DNA of 12,402 nucleotides from DASSHC01 sp035693105 (GTDB lineage: Bacteria; Chloroflexota; Chloroflexia; Thermomicrobiales; Thermomicrobiaceae), in assembly GCA_035693105.1 (NCBI GenBank), contig DASSHC010000464.1:1-12402 (forward strand). Reading direction: 5' to 3'. This document shows, in pieces, positions 6,715-12,402 of the stretch. Position 1 is the first letter of the stretch. Every line of letters begins with the position of its first letter. The notes beneath the pieces are model-generated. The model was not told the DNA's origin. It did not search any database and saw nothing but the letters and a program-made list of their open reading frames with translations. The translations under genes and the position numbers were made by a program.

Positions 6715-8106
6715 TCAGCGCTCCGCGTCGAGGGGCCACTGTCGCCTTCGTCGATCGTCGCACCGGGTCGTCATGAGATAGGCGGCGCCGCAGGCGAGGC
6801 AGATGATCGTCGTCGTGGCCGCCATACCCAGCACCGCGCCGGATGCTCCCCAGCGCGTCACGAACACCCAGCCGGCCGCGCCGGTGAACAAGGCGCCGTA
6901 CACGTAGCTGCGGAAAATCTCACGCGTCCGCCGCATCGATCGTAGAGCGGACGAGAACACGACGGTGCCGTAGGTGACGGCGTAGTAGAGCGCGAACAAC
7001 GGCACGAGCGCGGCCGCACTACGATACTCGCTACCCAGAACGCGGACGAGCAACGGGGTCGCGAATACGCTGACCAACACGCAATATAAGAGCACCAGCG
7101 GCGCGGTCCAGGCCACGCTCGCTCGCAACTGACGGTCAGGCGTTTCCGCGCCGTGATGGCGGGCGGTCGCCAGTCGGATAGGCAGTGTGGTCCCCAGGTA
7201 GGCGATGATGACGGTGAGCGGTCCGAGCAGCACCAGGACGGCACGCATGGTTCCCGCCGCCTCGCGCCCGCTGAGTAGTGCCGCGAGATAGATATACGAC
7301 TGGCTGGCGATCCAGTATCCAATCTGTTCGCCGACCTGCCATTTGCCCAGGTTCCAGTTCTCGGGAAAGGCCGCGAACCAGGGGAACCGACGCAGGAGAC
7401 TTCCTTTGACCTGCGCGATACCGAGGACGGCGGCGGCGGTCGACGAGGCGGCGATGCCGAGCATCACCGTCACCGGCGACAGCAGACCGGCGCGCCAGAG
7501 GACCGCGACAAGCGCCAGTTGCCCGCCGTAGCTCACCAGATCGTTGCCCAATGCCGCGGCGAACCGGGACTCGGTGTAGAGGACACGCCGCACAAACTCC
7601 TGTGTTTGCCAGGCGACGACGGCCAGCGCGAGCGCCGCGGCGAACGCCAGCGAGATCGGCGCCAGGTGCGAGAGGATCAGCCCGGCGCCGAGCACCAGCG
7701 CGCCCAGAGTGGCACCCAGGAGGAGCTGGCCCACGAGGACTGACGAGGTGTAGACGCGGTATTCATCTGTTTTCAGTCCCGGTCCGATGACGTTGTGCGG
7801 CTGCGTCACCAGCGCGGCTTGCACGCTGTTGGCCAGCAACAGCGTGACGTAGCCAACGGCGAACGTGCCGAAAGTGGCGGAGCTGAACGCGCGCGCGAGC
7901 AGCACCGTGAAGAGGAAGTTGAAGCCGGAGATCAGCGCCTGATCGGTTAGCGCGAACGATCCGCTCAGCCGGTTTCGGGCTTCTCCGTGCCTCCGCTGTC
8001 TCCATATCGTCAGCCGTTGCGCCGTCAGCATTCGCGTCTCAGATCCCCACGAGGGTGCGGCGTCGAGCGGCAGCCACGACTGGAGTTGGGATTCTGGCGC
8101 TCGCAC
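6715..8106 (-). CDS. Wzx-type polysaccharide flippase (MOP superfamily)
   Basis: This multi-pass membrane protein of up to 463 residues is proposed to flip undecaprenyl-linked oligosaccharide units across the cytoplasmic membrane. About 12 hydrophobic segments begin near residue 50 with the polysaccharide-transporter-like opening ALTDQALISGFNFLFTVLLARAFSSATFGTFAVGY. Arg and Lys residues punctuate the cytoplasmic loops, and a basic C-terminal tail (CDDRRRRQWPL) follows the last helix. The start is uncertain: the GTG at 8106 has no clear Shine-Dalgarno, and the 25-residue extension is Trp/Pro-rich. The ATG at 8031 would give 438 residues with a normal short N-terminus but also lacks a good ribosome site. 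The gene lies 42 bp upstream of the Wzy-like gene, consistent with a Wzx/Wzy pathway. Repeat-unit specificity is unknown. Confidence 0.87.
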   Translation of the reverse strand: MRAPESQLQSWLPLDAAPSWGSETRMLTAQRLTIWRQRRHGEARNRLSGSFALTDQALISGFNFLFTVLLARAFSSATFGTFAVGYVTLLLANSVQAALVTQPHNVIGPGLKTDEYRVYTSSVLVGQLLLGATLGALVLGAGLILSHLAPISLAFAAALALAVVAWQTQEFVRRVLYTESRFAAALGNDLVSYGGQLALVAVLWRAGLLSPVTVMLGIAASSTAAAVLGIAQVKGSLLRRFPWFAAFPENWNLGKWQVGEQIGYWIASQSYIYLAALLSGREAAGTMRAVLVLLGPLTVIIAYLGTTLPIRLATARHHGAETPDRQLRASVAWTAPLVLLYCVLVSVFATPLLVRVLGSEYRSAAALVPLFALYYAVTYGTVVFSSALRSMRRTREIFRSYVYGALFTGAAGWVFVTRWGASGAVLGMAATTTIICLACGAAYLMTTRCDDRRRRQWPLDAER

Positions 8107-8126
8107 GGAACGTGAACTGGTATTGC

Positions 8127-8145
8127 GCCGGCTCGGTGAGCCGGC
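8127..8145 (-). repeat. Perfect intercistronic hairpin after the methyltransferase stop
   Basis: GCCGGCTC pairs with GAGCCGGC over 8 bp, with a three-base loop at 8135-8137. The structure begins directly after the TGA stop of the methyltransferase gene and precedes the flippase start. No U-tract follows on the - strand, so it is not a canonical terminator. It could slow 3'-5' decay, pause RNA polymerase or influence initiation of the flippase. Confidence 0.6.
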
Positions 8146-9084
8146 TCATCGGACCTGCAACCACATGCTTGAAGGAAAGTCACCGCGCGCTCCCGGCGCG
8201 CGCAGTCCCTCGATGCTCGCCTGTGGCTGATAGTCGGGCAGCACCTGCCGTACCTGGGCGGTGCGGTCATAGCTCAACGCCGAGAGGCAGGCTCGCACCT
8301 CCAGCTGCGCGTTGTTGACGAGCAAGGCAAGCAGCATGGCGGTCTCCTGCCAACCGAAATAGCTGGAGAGCACGTCTCGCGGGTAGAGGTACGGCAAGTA
8401 GACATCGTGAATGTGAACGAAGACACCGGGCACCAGTTTCGGGATGATATTCAGATAGATGTGCGGCACGTCGGAGCCGGTTTTCACCGCATGTGACGAG
8501 TCGATGAAGAGGAGATCACCGGCTTGCAGTTGGGAGAAGAGCTCGGCGTCCACCAGTTGCGCCGGCTGCTGGATGCGGCGAATGCCGTGGAGGTGTTTGA
8601 GCACGTCGCTGGGGTACGGCTCGATACAGGTAATCTCCGTGGGCGGCGCGGCCTGCTGCTGGTTGAGCGCGGCGGCGTGGAGCATGGCCAGGGTGGAGAC
8701 GCCGCTGCCGATCTCGATGATGCGTTTGGGCTTGAACGCACGCACGAAGCAATGAAGCACCTGAGATTCGATCGGCCCGAATCCTGGGCCGGCCTGGCTG
8801 CGGGTGATCTCCTGGTAGATGCTCAATCCGGCCACTTCGGGGTAGTAAGGCTGACAGGTCGAAGCCAGCCACACCAGTTGTTGTTCGAGGTCCCAGGCTA
8901 CGCCGGCCAGCGATGCACGCTGCGTCCAGGCGTCGCGGTGTGCCGCCAGCCAGGCATAGTCTGGGATCGGCGTGTAGTAGTGCTTCGGAAGGATGTGCAC
9001 GCCGAGCCGATCGAACGCCCGGAAGAGTGCGAACGAGGCCGGCTTCAGGAATTTTCGCGTGTTGAGGCGCGCGGCCGAGCGCAC
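8146..9084 (-). CDS. Class I SAM-dependent methyltransferase (Methyltransf_24-like)
   Basis: This 312-residue predicted methyltransferase has an N-terminal region of about 100 residues of unknown role before the Rossmann core. SAM motif I is IIEIGSGVSTLAM (122-134). An acidic β2 end follows in CIEPYP (153-158). LLFIDSSHAVKTGSDV (191-206) and VHIHDVYLP (223-231) resemble the Methyltransf_24/O-methyltransferase-type fold, in which Asp/His residues may place a metal. The GTG at 9084 has AAGGGG eight bases upstream. The protein is soluble, with no membrane segments. Its place between the epimerase and flippase genes suggests that it modifies a sugar unit before export. The acceptor and the methylated position are not predictable. 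The C-terminal 40 residues lack recognisable motifs. Confidence 0.85.
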   Translation of the reverse strand: MRSAARLNTRKFLKPASFALFRAFDRLGVHILPKHYYTPIPDYAWLAAHRDAWTQRASLAGVAWDLEQQLVWLASTCQPYYPEVAGLSIYQEITRSQAGPGFGPIESQVLHCFVRAFKPKRIIEIGSGVSTLAMLHAAALNQQQAAPPTEITCIEPYPSDVLKHLHGIRRIQQPAQLVDAELFSQLQAGDLLFIDSSHAVKTGSDVPHIYLNIIPKLVPGVFVHIHDVYLPYLYPRDVLSSYFGWQETAMLLALLVNNAQLEVRACLSALSYDRTAQVRQVLPDYQPQASIEGLRAPGARGDFPSSMWLQVR

Positions 9085-9091
9085 GATACCA

Positions 9092-9142
9092 ACCCCTTCA
9101 GGACATCCGCAAAGATCAACTCATGTCCGAGGCACCAGTGTA
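9092..9142 (-). promoter_or_regulatory. Structured intercistronic spacer between epimerase and methyltransferase genes
   Basis: Within the 70-bp spacer two inverted repeats are visible. GAGGCACC and GGTGCTC (about 9129-9150) form a stem with one bulge. GGACAT (9101-9106) pairs with ATGTCC (9123-9128), ending three bases from the Shine-Dalgarno AAGGGG (9093-9098) of the methyltransferase gene. They could set the relative expression of the two genes. There is no U-tract. Confidence 0.4.
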
Positions 9143-9154
9143 GGTGCTCAGGTA

Positions 9155-10174
9155 TTAGCGTCCGGCGTCGTCGGCCGCGGCTGCCGACACACCATGCGTG
9201 GCGGGCAGCGAGCGCGGGACCGGCGTGAGCTGGCTCGCGATCCAGGCGTATGTCTGCCGCAGCCCGTCCTCGAGGGCGATCGACGGCTCCCAGCCAAGCA
9301 CCGCGCGCAGCCGGCTGTTGTCGCTGTTGCGGCCGCGCACGCCCTGCGGTTGGCTGAGGTCGTGGCGCTTGTGCAGCGTCTTGCCCGCTATGCCGGCTAC
9401 GATATCGACCAGCTCGTCGATCGTCACCAGCCGGTCAGTCCCAAGATTGAGCGGTTCGTGGTAGTCGGAGCGCATCAGCCGCAGCAACCCTTCGACACAG
9501 TCGTCGATGTACATGAAGGAGCGCGTCTGCCGGCCGTCGCCCCAGACCTGAATCGTGTCGCCGTCCCCGGCCAGCGCCACCTTGCGACAGATGGCCGCGG
9601 GCGCCTTCTCCCGGCCGCCTACGTAGCTGCCCAGTGGGCCGTAGACGTTGTGGAAGCGGACGACGCGCGTTTCCAGCCCGAAATCCTGGTAGTAGTACTG
9701 GCAGAGCTTCTCGCTGAAGAGCTTCTCCCAGCCGTAGCCCTCCTCCGGCGCGGCGGGGTAGGCATCCTCCTCCCGCAGCGCGGTGACGTCGGCCGATTCC
9801 TGGCGGTAGGCGGGGTAGATGCAGGCCGAGGAGGAGTAGAGGAAGCGCTCGACTCCGGCCAGCCGGGCGGCCTCCGGCATGTGGCTGTTGATCAGCACGT
9901 TGTTGCGCGCGATCCCCGCGTGGTTGGCGCTGATGTAGCCGATGCCGCCCATGTCGGCCGCCAGGTGGTAGACCTCGGCGATGCCCTCGACCGCGGCGCG
10001 GCAGCTCTCGGCCTGGCGCAGATCGAGCAGGTGGAACTCGTCGGCCAGCGTCGGCGCGAACTCTGGGTACTTCAGATCGACCCCGCGCACCCAGTAACCG
10101 GCCTGATGGAGCGCGCTCACCAGATGGTGACCGATGAAGCCGCCGGCCCCAGTCACCAACACCCGTGTCTGCAT
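9155..10174 (-). CDS. GDP-mannose 3,5-epimerase-like enzyme (SDR superfamily)
   Basis: The extended short-chain dehydrogenase family member GDP-mannose 3,5-epimerase converts GDP-D-mannose to GDP-L-galactose or GDP-L-gulose in the cytoplasm. This 339-residue protein has the NAD-binding TGAGGFIG (8-15) and the family signature ADMGGIGYISANHAGIARNN (73-92). The putative catalytic Cys118 (SSSACIYP), Tyr147 and Lys151 (YGWEK) and Lys190 (GGREKAPAA) have the same relative spacing as Cys145, Tyr174, Lys178 and Lys217 of the plant enzyme. QTRSFMYIDDCVEGLLRL and GVRGRNSDN also fit this family closely. The frame opens at a TTG at 10198, but the ATG at 10174 is chosen because AGGAGG (10184-10189) lies nine bases upstream. 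It follows the WecG-type gene by 13 bp. It probably supplies an L-hexose donor for the polysaccharide. Confidence 0.92.
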   Translation of the reverse strand: MQTRVLVTGAGGFIGHHLVSALHQAGYWVRGVDLKYPEFAPTLADEFHLLDLRQAESCRAAVEGIAEVYHLAADMGGIGYISANHAGIARNNVLINSHMPEAARLAGVERFLYSSSACIYPAYRQESADVTALREEDAYPAAPEEGYGWEKLFSEKLCQYYYQDFGLETRVVRFHNVYGPLGSYVGGREKAPAAICRKVALAGDGDTIQVWGDGRQTRSFMYIDDCVEGLLRLMRSDYHEPLNLGTDRLVTIDELVDIVAGIAGKTLHKRHDLSQPQGVRGRNSDNSRLRAVLGWEPSIALEDGLRQTYAWIASQLTPVPRSLPATHGVSAAAADDAGR

Positions 10175-10183
10175 CGACGTCCC

Positions 10184-10190
10184 CCTCCTA
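10184..10190 (-). promoter_or_regulatory. Shine-Dalgarno fused to a stop codon
   Basis: On the - strand TAGGAGG merges the TAG stop of the WecG-type gene (10190-10188) with a perfect AGGAGG ribosome site (10189-10184) for the epimerase gene. The site lies nine bases before the epimerase ATG. It decides the epimerase start and allows terminating ribosomes to re-initiate. Confidence 0.85.
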
Positions 10191-10961
10191 GCGGGCAATC
10201 ACCTGACGCGCGAAGAGCGCCAGGAAGCGCGGATTGTGGATGAGATAGCGGCGCCAGAGCCGCCGCGGCTCGGTCGCCAGACGGAACAACCACTCCAGGC
10301 CGAGCGCCTGCACACGGTCCGGCGCGCGGCGCTTATTTCCGGCCAGAAAGTCAAAGGCGGCGCCCACGCCGATCAGCACGGCGTCGAGCTGGCCCCGGTG
10401 CGCGGCGATCCAGCGCTCTTGCTTGGGGCAGCCCAAGCCGACAAAGAGGATGCGGCAGCCGGAGGCGCGGATGGCGGCGATCTCCGCCGCAGCTTCTTCC
10501 GCGCTCAACAGGTGAAAGGGTGGGCTGTGGCGGTAGGCAACCGGCAGTCCGGGACAGCGAGCGGACAGCCGGGCGATCAACGCGTCGAGCACCGGGGCGG
10601 TCGAGCCGTAGAAGCCGACCGGGATGCCGGCGCGGGCCGCGGCCCGGCAGAGCGCCAGGGTCAGATCGGGGCCGTAGACCCGTCGCGCCTGTGGGCAGCC
10701 CAGCAGCCGCAGCCCCCAGACGAGCGGCATGCCGTCCGAGGTCACCAGGTCGGCGCCATTGACAAGCTGCTGGAAGGCGGGATCGTCGTGACCCTCCATC
10801 ACCATATGGACGGTCGCGACGCAGACGCTGCGCGACTCGCCGGCACGCGCCCAGTTCAGGATCTGCTCGCCGGCGCTCTCGTAGGTCAGCGCGTCGACGC
10901 GCATGCCGAGGATGGCGCGGCTCTCATGAACCGGAAGCGGAGGCACGAGCGACGCGCTCAA
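10188..10961 (-). CDS. WecG/TagA/CpsF-family (GT26) glycosyltransferase
   Basis: This 257-residue enzyme belongs to the GT26 family, whose members add the second sugar (for example ManNAc or ManNAcA) to a lipid-linked first sugar at the inner face of the membrane. Typical segments are VCVATVHMVMEGHDD (47-60), ADLVTSDGMPLVWG (70-83) with the probable catalytic Asp76, RVYGPDL (94-100), VGLGCPKQERWI (174-185) with Gln181, and GVGAAFDFLAG (198-208). The basic C-terminal tail EWLFRLATEPRRLWRRYLIHNPRFL (223-247) is the membrane-associating appendage usual in this family. The proposed TTG start at 10961 overlaps the upstream TGA by four bases (TTGA). No strong Shine-Dalgarno is seen, and GTG at 10946 or ATG at 10904 are alternatives. 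The sugar transferred is unknown. Confidence 0.92.
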   Translation of the reverse strand: MSASLVPPLPVHESRAILGMRVDALTYESAGEQILNWARAGESRSVCVATVHMVMEGHDDPAFQQLVNGADLVTSDGMPLVWGLRLLGCPQARRVYGPDLTLALCRAAARAGIPVGFYGSTAPVLDALIARLSARCPGLPVAYRHSPPFHLLSAEEAAAEIAAIRASGCRILFVGLGCPKQERWIAAHRGQLDAVLIGVGAAFDFLAGNKRRAPDRVQALGLEWLFRLATEPRRLWRRYLIHNPRFLALFARQVIAR

Positions 10962-11752
10962 AACGCGCCGTCCATTCGCAGCACCGCGCGCAGGGTGAGC
11001 GCCAGGATCTTCAGGTCGAACCGGAGCGACGCGTGCTCGATGTAGTAGAGGTCATCGGCGGTGTGGTCGCGCATCAGCTTCGAGCCGCGCCCGGTCACCT
11101 GCCACCAGCCGGTCATCCCCTGCGGCACGCTGAAGCGCTCGAACTGCCAGGGCTCGTAGTAGCGCGCCACGATCTCCGGTAGCTCTGGACGTGGGCCCAC
11201 CAGGCTCATCTCGCCGCGCAGGACGTTGATGAGCTGCGGCACTTCATCGAGGCTGGTGCGGCGCATAAACCCGCCGACGCGGGTGACGCGGTAGTCGCCC
11301 GGACGCTTGTGCGCGGCCAGGTCGATCACGCTCTCGGCGCCCTGGACCATGCTACGGAATTTGAACATCGTGAACGGGCGGCCGTAGCGGCCGACGCGCT
11401 GGCAGACGAAGAATGCCGGACCCGGCGACTCGAGCCGGATCAGCAGCGCGATGACGGCCATCAGAGGCGCCAGGAGCACGAGGCCCAGCGTGGCGACCGC
11501 GATATCAAGGGCCCGCTTGCCGAGCGCGTAGGCGTCGTGGCGCGTGGCCGGGAGCGGCTGCAACGCCGCGGCGATCCGGTGCTCCAGCAGCGTGGGATCG
11601 ACCGTCGCCCCGGCGCGTGCGTGTGGGTGTCGATCCAGCACGATGAGCCTGCCCAAGCCGGTGCGCCTGTTGGTGCGGATCGGCGCGGTCGAACGGCCGG
11701 CCCGACGGCCGTCGGATCTCCAGTCGCTCACCTGTCGACGCGAGATCAGCAT
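10958..11752 (-). CDS. Monotopic phosphoglycosyl transferase (bacterial sugar transferase), initiating enzyme
   Basis: This PF02397-type enzyme transfers a sugar-1-phosphate from a UDP-sugar to undecaprenyl phosphate, starting the repeat unit at the inner membrane face. Numbering from the ATG at 11752 gives 264 residues. A re-entrant membrane helix lies at about 82-106 within GKRALDIAVATLGLVLLAPL. SPGPAFFVCQRVGRYG (109-124), KFRSM (131-135), the catalytic Asp169-Glu170 pair in TSLDEVPQL, and SLVGPRPELP (183-192) are all present. The four-helix and CoA-binding-like N-terminal domains of WbaP-type enzymes are absent; instead there is a basic extension of about 78 residues. The frame stays open to 12061, but AGAGG (11761-11765) is well spaced for the ATG at 11752. 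The ATG at 11758 is possible. It is the first gene of the long - strand cluster. Confidence 0.93.
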   Translation of the reverse strand: MLISRRQVSDWRSDGRRAGRSTAPIRTNRRTGLGRLIVLDRHPHARAGATVDPTLLEHRIAAALQPLPATRHDAYALGKRALDIAVATLGLVLLAPLMAVIALLIRLESPGPAFFVCQRVGRYGRPFTMFKFRSMVQGAESVIDLAAHKRPGDYRVTRVGGFMRRTSLDEVPQLINVLRGEMSLVGPRPELPEIVARYYEPWQFERFSVPQGMTGWWQVTGRGSKLMRDHTADDLYYIEHASLRFDLKILALTLRAVLRMDGAF

Positions 11753-11928
11753 CCTCATCACCTCTGCGCCCAACAGGGCATGAACCCCACGACCGTGAGC
11801 AAACGAGCGCGTACGACCGCCCCAACTTCGGGGACATCCTCGCGGGTCGCGCGTAGCCCAAACTTGACCGGCGGCCCGTCGTGCCGCGATCGTTCCTTGT
11901 CCATCTAGGACCATCGCATGAATAACCT
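11753..11928 (-). promoter_or_regulatory. Long 5' leader of the polysaccharide cluster
   Basis: If transcription starts about seven bases after the -10 element, the leader is roughly 175 nt. It contains short hairpins: CCCC/GGGG at 11820-11833 and GCCC/GGGC with a four-base loop at 11768-11779, just before the AGAGG ribosome site. I do not recognise a known riboswitch in it. The sugar transferase frame is open through the leader, so a longer N-terminus from the ATG at 11914 cannot be wholly excluded. Confidence 0.4.
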
Positions 11929-11976
11929 GGTACCAGGATACCAGGACTATTTGGTGTGTCAAGGTACGAAAGTACC
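11926..11976 (-). promoter_or_regulatory. σ70-type promoter with two flanking dyads
   Basis: On the - strand a perfect TTGACA (11962-11957) and TATCCT (11940-11935, four of six) are separated by 16 bp. The palindrome CCTGGTACCAGG (11926-11937) overlaps the -10 box, and an adjoining direct repeat gives TACCAGGA twice (11931-11946, + strand). The inverted repeat GGTAC-GAAA-GTACC (11963-11976) directly abuts the -35 box. All share a GGTAC core and look like operator sites for a dimeric regulator. This promoter would drive the seven-gene polysaccharide run. Confidence 0.65.
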
Positions 11977-12402
11977 CCCGATCGTGTGACTTTGAGACAA
12001 GACAGCACACGGTGGATTCGGACGAGCGGCAACAACGACCTTTGTACGTTCGCACGCACATCGTCGCCAGGCGGCGGTCGGCCGGCTGGGGGAACGCGCA
12101 CCCGGCGCGCGGCGCGCGGGGGCATGCGGGCAGCGGCTTCGGGTATCAGGGAGCGACAGCCCGCTCGAAGACGAGGCGCGGGCCTTCGATTGTGAGATCG
12201 GATTTGAAACGGGCAATCCAGACGCGAACCAGCGCTACCGTACCGGAGACCCTGGCGCGTGCCTGCCGGTGGTCTGGTGGTTCCGTGGCGATGGGCGTAC
12301 TATCGCTCGTGCGATAGAGGGTTCAATGCGTGGTCCGGCGGCTCCTTGAATCGTGCTCGGATCAGGGCCCAGTACTGCGGGAGGGTCAGCGGTGGATGTG
12401 CA
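11977..12402. other. Non-coding right edge; possible divergent gene start
   Basis: I see no supported gene here. A perfect inverted repeat, CTATCGC-TCGT-GCGATAG, lies at 12300-12317 with no U-tract on either side. At the extreme right, GGGAGGG (12379-12385) precedes GTG at 12392 and ATG at 12396 on the + strand, at plausible ribosome-site spacing, so a rightward gene may begin there. Alternatively, a 33-codon - strand frame enters from the right and stops at 12300. Neither can be decided inside this window. Confidence 0.3.

Noticed and set aside
8993..10243. A 416-codon + strand frame over the epimerase and methyltransferase genes
   Set aside because: It is a shadow frame: no domain is seen, and it lies opposite two genes with conserved motifs and good ribosome sites.
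10134..11045. A 303-codon + strand frame over the GT26 gene
   Set aside because: Low-complexity Arg/Gly/Ala-rich translation opposite a well-supported gene.
11759..12061. N-terminal extension of the sugar transferase to 12061
   Set aside because: It would run through the promoter, has no family similarity, and a better-spaced ribosome site exists at 11761-11765.
12300..12402. A 33-residue - strand peptide tail with a segment resembling the start of Wzz-like proteins (LTLPQYWALIRARF)
   Set aside because: The match is short, the frame stops soon after, and a competing + strand ribosome site and start lie at the same edge. Too little is visible to call a gene or pseudogene.
1..12402. CRISPR arrays, insertion sequences, integrase genes, attachment sites or rRNA
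   Set aside because: Reading both strands showed no regularly spaced repeats, transposase or integrase motifs, terminal inverted repeats with target duplications, or rRNA-like sequence. The tRNA genes are intact, with no duplicated 3' ends nearby.

Overview
The window is high-GC DNA from a bacterium, with σ70-type promoters, many GTG/TTG starts and Shine-Dalgarno sites. The gene repertoire and protein style resemble Chloroflexota of the Sphaerobacter/Thermomicrobium type. That placement is an inference from style and was not tested by a search.

Left edge (1-919, + strand): the C-terminal third of seryl-tRNA synthetase is followed by a promoter and two serine tRNAs, anticodons TGA and GCT. 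A strong intrinsic terminator closes this unit, so the enzyme sits beside two of its own substrates.

The rest is a surface-polysaccharide (Wzx/Wzy-type) locus. On the - strand a promoter near 11.95 kb, framed by two dyad-symmetric elements, drives: a monotopic phosphoglycosyl transferase (the initiating enzyme), a WecG/TagA/CpsF glycosyltransferase, a GDP-mannose 3,5-epimerase-like enzyme, a SAM methyltransferase, a Wzx-type flippase, a Wzy/O-antigen-ligase-type membrane protein, and a second, zinc-ribbon SAM methyltransferase. Genes in this run overlap or are separated by 70 bp or less. Farther left on the same strand lie a GT4 glycosyltransferase and a small protein of unknown function. The expected pathway is sugar-nucleotide formation, loading of the first sugar phosphate on the lipid carrier, extension and methylation, flipping, and polymerisation or ligation outside the membrane. 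No Wzz chain-length regulator, kinase or outer export protein is visible, so the locus probably continues beyond the right edge.

The most interesting part is 2.7-4.4 kb. A single + strand gene for a Tat-exported, pectate-lyase-like right-handed β-helix protein interrupts the - strand cluster. Its 5' leader carries a clear cyclic di-GMP-I (GEMM) riboswitch: a GGGCAAACC box, a GNRA-capped hairpin, a GACGCAAAGC junction and a second hairpin closing with GGGCTGCCGG. A downstream segment is complementary to the 3' strand of the first aptamer hairpin and could form the alternative state. The inferred system is c-di-GMP control of a secreted polysaccharide-acting protein inside the locus that makes the polysaccharide.
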